A stretch of DNA of 64,000 bases from Archangium gephyra (GTDB lineage Bacteria; Myxococcota; Myxococcia; Myxococcales; Myxococcaceae): NCBI GenBank assembly GCA_003243425.1, contig QFQP01000002.1, positions 248,001 to 312,000 on the forward strand, in the 5' to 3' direction. Shown here one piece after another: positions 59,708-64,000 of this stretch. Numbering within the stretch: position 1 is the stretch's first letter; every line of letters begins with the position of its first letter. The notes below the pieces were generated by a model. That model did no database searches. It was not told the origin of the DNA and saw only the letters and a list, made by a program, of their open reading frames with translations. The position numbers and the translations under genes were made by a program.

Positions 59708-61278
59708 GCGCCGCGAACGTCGTGCAGCTGCCGACGCGCGTTGCGTCGAAGGCCTTCGAGCTCGAGCCGTTGCTCATCGGTGCCGCGCTGCACCTCCGCG
59801 CGAAGCACCAGGTCTTCGAGGTCATCTCGCTCGTCGGTGACGAGTTCGCCGGAGAACTGCACCGGAAGGCCTGGCAGATCGCCCGCGCTCGAGCGGAGCG
59901 GAACCTCGAGGTCTCCGCGGCTGAAGTGTTTGCCGCCGGGCTCCGGAAGGCGTGGTTCCAGGGCGAAGAGCGTCAGGCGCTGGAGCGCCTCGAGGCGGCC
60001 AACATGCTCGACGCTGGCGCCTTCATTCGCGTCGCTCGTGACTTCCGCAACATCATCGAGGGGCAGCGCTTCGTTCAGTCGCTCGAAGCAGCGGTGCTAC
60101 GCGTGCGTCAACGCGGCTTCGACCCCGCGACCGAAGCCGGTTGGCTCTCGGGTGTCGAGCGCAGCCTTCACGCGCACACAGCGAAGCTCGAGCCGCTCAC
60201 CGTCGAGCAGGAGAAGTTCCTCTCGAAGTGGGAGAGCAACGAGCAGAGCGGGAAGCTCGCGTACCTCCCGACCGGCATTCGCGTTCTCGATGAGGCGATT
60301 GGCGGGCTCCCGCGGTCGCTGACGCTCATCGTCGCCGACGCCGGCGTCGGAAAGACCGCGTTCCAGGACTCGCTGCTGCACGCGTTGCTGGTCACGAACG
60401 TCGGCATCAAGGCGGCGCTCATCAGCCCCGAAGATGGAACGCAGCACGTCGTGAAGCGCTGGATGGCGCGCGACATGGGCTGGGTGCTGCGCGATGTCGG
60501 AAGCCGCAAGCGCAACCCCATCGAGGAAGAGCTCTCGCTCTCCGTCGCGAAGAGCCACTACCCGCTGCTCGAGCGAGTACTCGGGTACACGCAGCGCAAC
60601 ATCACCGCTGACAAGTTGATCTCGACGCTGTGGCAGGCCGCCGACGCTGGCGCCGAAGCCGCGAGCATCGACAACTTCAACAAGCTGAACATCAGCGGGT
60701 TGCCGGGCGAATACCCCGAGCGCGTTCAGCGGTTCTCAGACCGGCTGCAGGAGTTCAGCGAGAAGTCAGGCGTCGCGGCCATCATGCTCGCGCACAGCAC
60801 CGACGACGTGACCTCGCGCAAGCAGGTCTCGGGAAGCGCCGGCGTGCAGGGCGGCAAGTCGCTCGGCCGCGACGCTCGTCTGCGCCTCGACCTGTACCAG
60901 AAGGATCACGAGCTCCGCTGCGTCATCGCGAAGGCCAACGAGCTCGGTGAACAGGGCACGGTCCTGCAGTTCCACCGTCTGCGCGAAGCCGGCCTCATCG
61001 ACCCCGAGAAGGGTTTCCCGGTCGACGTGAAGGGCGAGGAAGCCGCGGAGCAGGAGCGCGCTGCAGATGCGCGTCTCGCGCGGCAGATGGCTCTCACGCG
61101 CAAGCGCAAGAAGCTCATCGCCCAGGAGAAGGCCGCGACCGAAGACGCGCGGGCCGAAGCCGAAGCGCAGGCGTCGTTGTTCGACGCCGAGAAGCAAGCC
61201 GCCGTCGAGAAGCCGAAGTCGTTCGGCATGCGGTGGGCCACTCCGAAGTCACCCGAGGACAGCCATGACCCTGAGTGA
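59704..61278 (+). CDS. DnaB-like replicative helicase
   Basis: A 524-residue helicase. The N-terminal DnaB domain spans about 15-150, and the RecA-like domain has Walker A ADAGVGKT at 211-218 and Walker B at about 319-323 (ASIDNF). STDDVTSRKQVSGSAGVQGGKSLGRDARL near 380-410 has the Arg-finger-like segment of the family. A charged tail of 60 residues ends the protein. It would unwind DNA at a phage-like origin. It begins at the TTG at 59704 within the previous stop (TTGA), with AGGCGG before it. The next gene begins inside its end. Confidence 0.88.
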   Translation: MSAANVVQLPTRVASKAFELEPLLIGAALHLRAKHQVFEVISLVGDEFAGELHRKAWQIARARAERNLEVSAAEVFAAGLRKAWFQGEERQALERLEAANMLDAGAFIRVARDFRNIIEGQRFVQSLEAAVLRVRQRGFDPATEAGWLSGVERSLHAHTAKLEPLTVEQEKFLSKWESNEQSGKLAYLPTGIRVLDEAIGGLPRSLTLIVADAGVGKTAFQDSLLHALLVTNVGIKAALISPEDGTQHVVKRWMARDMGWVLRDVGSRKRNPIEEELSLSVAKSHYPLLERVLGYTQRNITADKLISTLWQAADAGAEAASIDNFNKLNISGLPGEYPERVQRFSDRLQEFSEKSGVAAIMLAHSTDDVTSRKQVSGSAGVQGGKSLGRDARLRLDLYQKDHELRCVIAKANELGEQGTVLQFHRLREAGLIDPEKGFPVDVKGEEAAEQERAADARLARQMALTRKRKKLIAQEKAATEDARAEAEAQASLFDAEKQAAVEKPKSFGMRWATPKSPEDSHDPE

Positions 61279-61597
61279 ATCGCTGATGCGTGCGCGCGCG
61301 TTGCTCGCTGGCGGGTGGCACGAGCCGTTCTCGCTCGATGCCGCGGACAAGCTTTGCGACGCCACCGCCGAGGGCATCTCGAAGTTCTGCGTCGAAGACG
61401 CGGTGCGCACCGCCGCCGCCGGTGACGCGACATTGATCGCTTCGGCCGAGCAGGCGCTCGAGTTGCAACTCGTCACTGTCACCGGTTCGCTCTGCCCACT
61501 GTCGCAGTGGCTCGTCGCTCCGGAGCGAAAGCAGAGCGACGTCGTCGCGCTCTTCTCTCGAGCTGTTCGCCACGCGGCCGCCGAGGAATCGCGATGA
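61265..61597 (+). CDS. Unknown small protein of the phage-like operon
   Basis: A 110-residue mainly helical protein with no recognised domain. It starts at the ATG at 61265, overlapping the helicase end by 14 bases, and its stop overlaps the next ATG (ATGA at 61594). Its position right after the helicase suggests a role in replication, but no motif supports a specific one. Confidence 0.55.
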   Translation: MTLSESLMRARALLAGGWHEPFSLDAADKLCDATAEGISKFCVEDAVRTAAAGDATLIASAEQALELQLVTVTGSLCPLSQWLVAPERKQSDVVALFSRAVRHAAAEESR

Positions 61598-61815
61598 GCG
61601 CACTTGACGAGTACGCGCGTCGCATCGGCTTCGAGTGGCCGCCGTCCGAGCTCGGCATTGACACGAAGGCTGAGCCGAAGAGCACGTGGGTCGACAGCCG
61701 TGAGCCGCGCGCGATGCGCGCCAGCGACTTCGGTCACTGGACCCCTGAAGGCCGCGAGTCGCTGAGCCGAATTCTGCGCCGCGTGCTGGTCGCGAACGGA
61801 CGGAGGAAACCGTGA
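61594..61815 (+). CDS. Unknown small protein of the phage-like operon
   Basis: A 73-residue protein with an acidic N-terminal half (DEYARRIGFEWPPSELGID) and a basic C-terminus. No motif recognised. Its stop and the next GTG overlap (GTGA at 61812). Confidence 0.5.
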   Translation: MSALDEYARRIGFEWPPSELGIDTKAEPKSTWVDSREPRAMRASDFGHWTPEGRESLSRILRRVLVANGRRKP

Positions 61816-62327
61816 ACTGGCTCCGCACCACCGCAACAGACCCCTACGCGCGTGCCCTCGCTGATCGGCACTACCCTCGTGAGCACGTCGGCTCGAAGTT
61901 CTTCTCGCCGCCGGGCGCGAAGATCGTGCTGCGTACCGAGTGCGGCCGCGCCTACTGGGTGTCGCTGTTTCAGTTGCCCGAGTTCGTCGATCACGCATGG
62001 CCGGGTGCGTGGCAGTGCAGCGCGTTCCGCAACGAGACGTCGCTGCTGTCGAGCGAGTTGATCACGCAAGCGGTCGCCGCGACCGTTGCTGAGTGGGGCG
62101 CGCCGTTGCCCGGCGGACTCATCACCTTCGTCGACGCGGAGGCCACTCGGTCTCGCAGGTCGAGCAGGCACGAGCCGGGCTGGTGTTTCCTGCGCGCCGG
62201 GTTCGAGTTGCTCGCTGACCGAACGTCGCGCGGTTTCCGTGTGCTGCGCCTGTCGCCGGAACGATTCCCGATGCCCTGTGAGCCGATGCGCCGTCAGGCC
62301 TCGCTCGATCTTCGAGGTGCCGCATGA
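61812..62327 (+). CDS. Phage-associated conserved protein of unknown function
   Basis: A 171-residue protein with the pattern ALADRHYPREHVGSKFFSPPG, then WQCSAFRNE, SSELITQAV, TFVDAEATRSRRSS and CFLRAGFELLADRTSRGF. I recall similar sequences from phage and plasmid genomes, but no function is established from this. The fold may be acetyltransferase-like. GTG start at 61812. Confidence 0.6.
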   Translation: MNWLRTTATDPYARALADRHYPREHVGSKFFSPPGAKIVLRTECGRAYWVSLFQLPEFVDHAWPGAWQCSAFRNETSLLSSELITQAVAATVAEWGAPLPGGLITFVDAEATRSRRSSRHEPGWCFLRAGFELLADRTSRGFRVLRLSPERFPMPCEPMRRQASLDLRGAA

Positions 62328-62521
62328 AGTGCTGCATTCACTGCCACGCGCTGACCGACGCTCACTTGTGCGTCGAATGCATCCAGGCGCTGCCCACGCC
62401 GCTGCTCGCGTCGGTCGCCGCCGGTACCGCCACGGCGCTCGACTGCGACCGCTGGCTTCGTGAGCGCCGTAGAGAGCGCAAGCGCTTCGCGCCTCGCGTT
62501 GAGCTCGAGGTGTCGTTTTGA
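62324..62521 (+). CDS. Small zinc-ribbon-like protein
   Basis: A 65-residue protein with CCIHCHALTDAHLCVEC, two CxxC pairs spaced like a zinc ribbon, then a basic tail. Probably binds zinc and perhaps nucleic acid. Its ATG overlaps the previous stop and its stop overlaps the TTG of the RuvC-like gene. Confidence 0.6.
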   Translation: MKCCIHCHALTDAHLCVECIQALPTPLLASVAAGTATALDCDRWLRERRRERKRFAPRVELEVSF

Positions 62522-63057
62522 GCGATCAGATCCTCTACGGCTTCGACTCGTCGCTCACGCACTTCGGCTACGCCGTCGCCGTTCGTCGGCGGACGTCGTT
62601 GGTGTCGTTCCAGTTCGTCGCGTGCGGCGTGTGGGCGACGAAGCCCGACGCGGACGCGGAGACGCGCACGGCAGACCTCGGCGCGCGCCTGCAGGGCATC
62701 GCGGGGCTGCTGTTCCAGCTGGTCGAACACCATGGTCGCCCCGCGTTGCTGGCGTGCGAGGCGCTGGCGCTGCCGTGGGGCAAGACGTCGATGCAGACGG
62801 TCAGCACCCTCGGTCGCGCTCGCGGTCTCGTCGACGCGTTGGCCGGACAGCACCGACAGCAGGTGCACGAAGTGCAACCCGCGCAGCTGAAGCGAATCGT
62901 CACCGGCGATCAGAAGGCGTCGAAGCAACAGGTCATCGCCGCGATGGTCGCGCGCTACCCGGAGCTCGCCGCGCTCTTCGCGCAGCTCAAGGCCGCGAAC
63001 GTCGAGCACGCCGCCGATGCAGCCGCCGCAATTCACGCAGTCACCACCACGCCGTAA
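62518..63057 (+). CDS. RuvC-like Holliday junction resolvase
   Basis: A 179-residue nuclease with the RuvC/RNase H fold. Acidic residues are D10 (GFDSS), E81 (LACEA) and D167 in HAADAAAA, with the accompanying His164. The fourth acidic residue is not obvious. It would cleave branched DNA during replication or recombination of the element. It begins with TTG at 62518 in a TTGA overlap. It is diverged from chromosomal RuvC, and no ruvA/ruvB is adjacent. Confidence 0.8.
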   Translation: MSDQILYGFDSSLTHFGYAVAVRRRTSLVSFQFVACGVWATKPDADAETRTADLGARLQGIAGLLFQLVEHHGRPALLACEALALPWGKTSMQTVSTLGRARGLVDALAGQHRQQVHEVQPAQLKRIVTGDQKASKQQVIAAMVARYPELAALFAQLKAANVEHAADAAAAIHAVTTTP

Positions 63058-63077
63058 CCACCACCAGGAGCAACACC

Positions 63078-63386
63078 ATGGCAGCCACGAAGCGAAAGCG
63101 TCAGACCGAACTCCCCGGCATCGAGAAACCGTCGCACCCCGAGTTGAACACGCTCCTCGAGGAGAAGGCCGCGCTCGACACGCAGGCCGGTGAGATTCGT
63201 CAGCGTCAGGGCGAACTCAACGAGTCGATTCTCGCGAAGGCCCGCGAGTTGAAGCTCACGACGTACCGGGACGACAACGCGGTGCCGCCGTTGGTGCTCA
63301 CCATCAGCGACGCCAAGGCGAAGGTGAAGGTCGCGAAGGCGAAGGCCACCGTCGAGACGGACGAGGCGACGGGCGGTGACGAATGA
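63078..63386 (+). CDS. Small coiled-coil protein of the phage-like operon
   Basis: A 102-residue protein: a basic start, a helical EEKAALDTQAGEIRQRQGELNE segment, then ELKLTTYRDDNAVPPLVLTI and a Lys/Ala tail. This layout resembles small phage proteins of unknown function. The ATG at 63078 has AGGAG seven bases before. Its stop overlaps the next ATG. Confidence 0.6.
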   Translation: MAATKRKRQTELPGIEKPSHPELNTLLEEKAALDTQAGEIRQRQGELNESILAKARELKLTTYRDDNAVPPLVLTISDAKAKVKVAKAKATVETDEATGGDE

Positions 63387-63682
63387 GCAGCGCCGGCGTG
63401 AGTGCCAATCACCCCGCGGTGCTGCCCATCTGCGCGGACGCGGCGCCGAGACTCAACGCTGCGCTTCGACTGCTCGGCTTCCCCGCCGGCAACATCATCG
63501 TGTGTGTGCCGTTGAGCGCAGGCGCCGAGCTTCTGCCGGGCCACGTCAAAGACACGTGCCACACGTGCAACGTCGACGTGCACCGGCACGCGGCGTCGCT
63601 CGAGGTTCCTGAATCGTTCGCCGGCTGCATCGACTGCCTGCAGCGCGGCATCAACACCGCCAAGCAGACGAGGGAAGCATGA
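63383..63682 (+). CDS. Small protein with four-Cys zinc-binding pattern
   Basis: A 99-residue protein. DTCHTCNVDVHRHA and GCIDCLQRG give two CxxC pairs about 25 residues apart, a likely zinc site. The N-terminal half is hydrophobic and helical. The ATG and the stop overlap both neighbours. Confidence 0.55.
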   Translation: MSSAGVSANHPAVLPICADAAPRLNAALRLLGFPAGNIIVCVPLSAGAELLPGHVKDTCHTCNVDVHRHAASLEVPESFAGCIDCLQRGINTAKQTREA

Positions 63683-63822
63683 ACACGTTCATCGGGGCAT
63701 CGCTCATTCTCTGCGCGGTGGTCATCGCTGGCCTGTCGATGCGCCGGTCTCTGCGCGATCGCCGCGTGCTCGAGCAGCAGGCGCTCAACCGCGCGTACCA
63801 CCGTCACGGAGGTCGACCGTGA
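63679..63822 (+). CDS. Small one-helix membrane protein
   Basis: A 47-residue protein whose residues 3-20 (TFIGASLILCAVVIAGLS) form one membrane helix, followed by a basic tail. Small phage proteins of this type can act as holin-like, spanin-like or unknown partners; the function cannot be read. It is coupled to both neighbours by ATGA and GTGA overlaps, which supports its being real. Confidence 0.5.
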   Translation: MNTFIGASLILCAVVIAGLSMRRSLRDRRVLEQQALNRAYHRHGGRP

Positions 63823-64000
63823 AACCGAGAACGAAAACACTCAGCCCTCGACAGCAGAAGAAGGCCGTCGCGGCCGACCTGTTGCTCGAGCCCGAGCTCG
63901 TGGCCGCCATCGATGCCGAGCGGCCGCGCACCCGCGGTGAATGTGTGGGTGGCGTGCGACCGTGCCCGTGGGTCGCGTGCCGGTACCACCTGCTGCTCGA
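63819..64000 (+). CDS. Start of a CPWVxCxxH-motif protein, possibly sigma-region-4-like
   Basis: The first 60 codons are visible, from the GTG at 63819; the gene continues past the window. After a basic N-terminus it carries ERPRTRGECVGGVRPCPWVA then CRYHLLL. I recall that this Cys-Pro-Trp-Val motif precedes a sigma-70 region 4-like domain in many myxobacterial and phage proteins, but that domain is not in view. A transcription-regulating role is therefore inference. Confidence 0.55.
   Translation, partial: MKPRTKTLSPRQQKKAVAADLLLEPELVAAIDAERPRTRGECVGGVRPCPWVACRYHLLL

Larger units (their letters stand above)
58326..64000 (+). mobile_element. Phage-like replication operon, continuing past the window
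   Basis: Twelve tightly packed genes on one strand run from 58326 to the window end. They encode a winged-helix protein, a putative replisome organiser, a DnaB-like helicase, a RuvC-like resolvase, zinc-ribbon proteins, a one-helix membrane protein and the start of a CPWVxCxxH protein. Ten junctions overlap. Gene content and compactness are phage-like, but no integrase, repressor, terminase or structural gene is visible, so prophage, satellite or integrative element remain possible. The left edge is near tRNA-Gly, though the tRNA's 3' end faces away from it. Confidence 0.6.

Overview
The window reads as chromosomal DNA of a high-GC myxobacterium (Myxococcota). The indications are two eukaryotic-like Ser/Thr kinases with PEGA or transmembrane tails, three FHA-domain proteins, an AgmX/PglI-type C-terminal domain, and many large lipoproteins with Asp/Gly/Ala/Pro linkers or Cys-rich segments. 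GTG and TTG starts and overlapping stop/start codons are common. Species cannot be named from this sequence alone. No gene-free stretch is longer than about 260 bases.

Region by region: (1) 3-2137 holds the end of a 5-formyltetrahydrofolate cyclo-ligase gene, a PilZ protein and two small lipoproteins. (2) 2189-5600 is a pyruvate dehydrogenase operon, pdhA-pdhB-pdhC, read on the minus strand. (3) 5630-11993 holds a HAD phosphatase, an unrecognised membrane protein, an organophosphate-type MFS transporter, a Ser/Thr kinase and a Nudix hydrolase. (4) 12080-18344 is a cell-envelope run: a 5'-nucleotidase-like lipoprotein, a large lipoprotein and a beta-barrel-like outer-membrane protein. (5) 18382-28145 holds an acyl-CoA dehydrogenase, tRNA-Cys, a SpoIID/LytB protein, a TonB-like protein, a cation diffusion facilitator, a GAF-GAF histidine kinase and DNA polymerase I. 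(6) 28174-35248 is a partial Tad/Cpa-type secretion locus: FHA-TPR membrane protein, FHA-CpaF ATPase, CpaC secretin, prepilin peptidase and an FHA protein with a possible ribbon-helix-helix N-terminus. (7) 35318-46501 is a tightly packed minus-strand run in which glyQ-glyS lie between a Ser/Thr kinase upstream and two surface lipoproteins downstream. (8) 46625-49086 is a two-gene unit: a von Willebrand A-type lipoprotein and a lipoprotein with about eight Cys-rich tandem repeats. (9) 49165-54265 is housekeeping: rsmI, yraN, a membrane SMC/RecN-like protein without a visible P-loop, rplS, rplY and pth. (10) 54387-56353 is thiC behind a TPP riboswitch whose last conserved block doubles as the ribosome binding site. 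(11) 57988-58215 holds tRNA-Glu and tRNA-Gly.

From 58326 to the end the style changes to a phage-like replication operon on the plus strand. It holds small unknown proteins, a winged-helix protein, a putative replisome organiser, a DnaB-like helicase, a RuvC-like resolvase, two zinc-ribbon proteins, a one-helix membrane protein and the start of a protein with the myxobacterial/phage CPWVxCxxH motif. Ten of its gene junctions overlap through ATGA, GTGA or TTGA-type junctions (one by 14 bases), which suggests one translationally coupled transcript. No integrase, repressor or structural gene is in view, so the element's type and other boundary are unknown.

The points that most deserve a second look are the P-loop-less membrane SMC-like protein between rplS and yraN, the FHA-fused CpaF locus, the CCP-repeat lipoprotein paired with a VWA lipoprotein, the coupling of glyQS to lipoproteins and a kinase, and the unknown small proteins of the phage-like operon.
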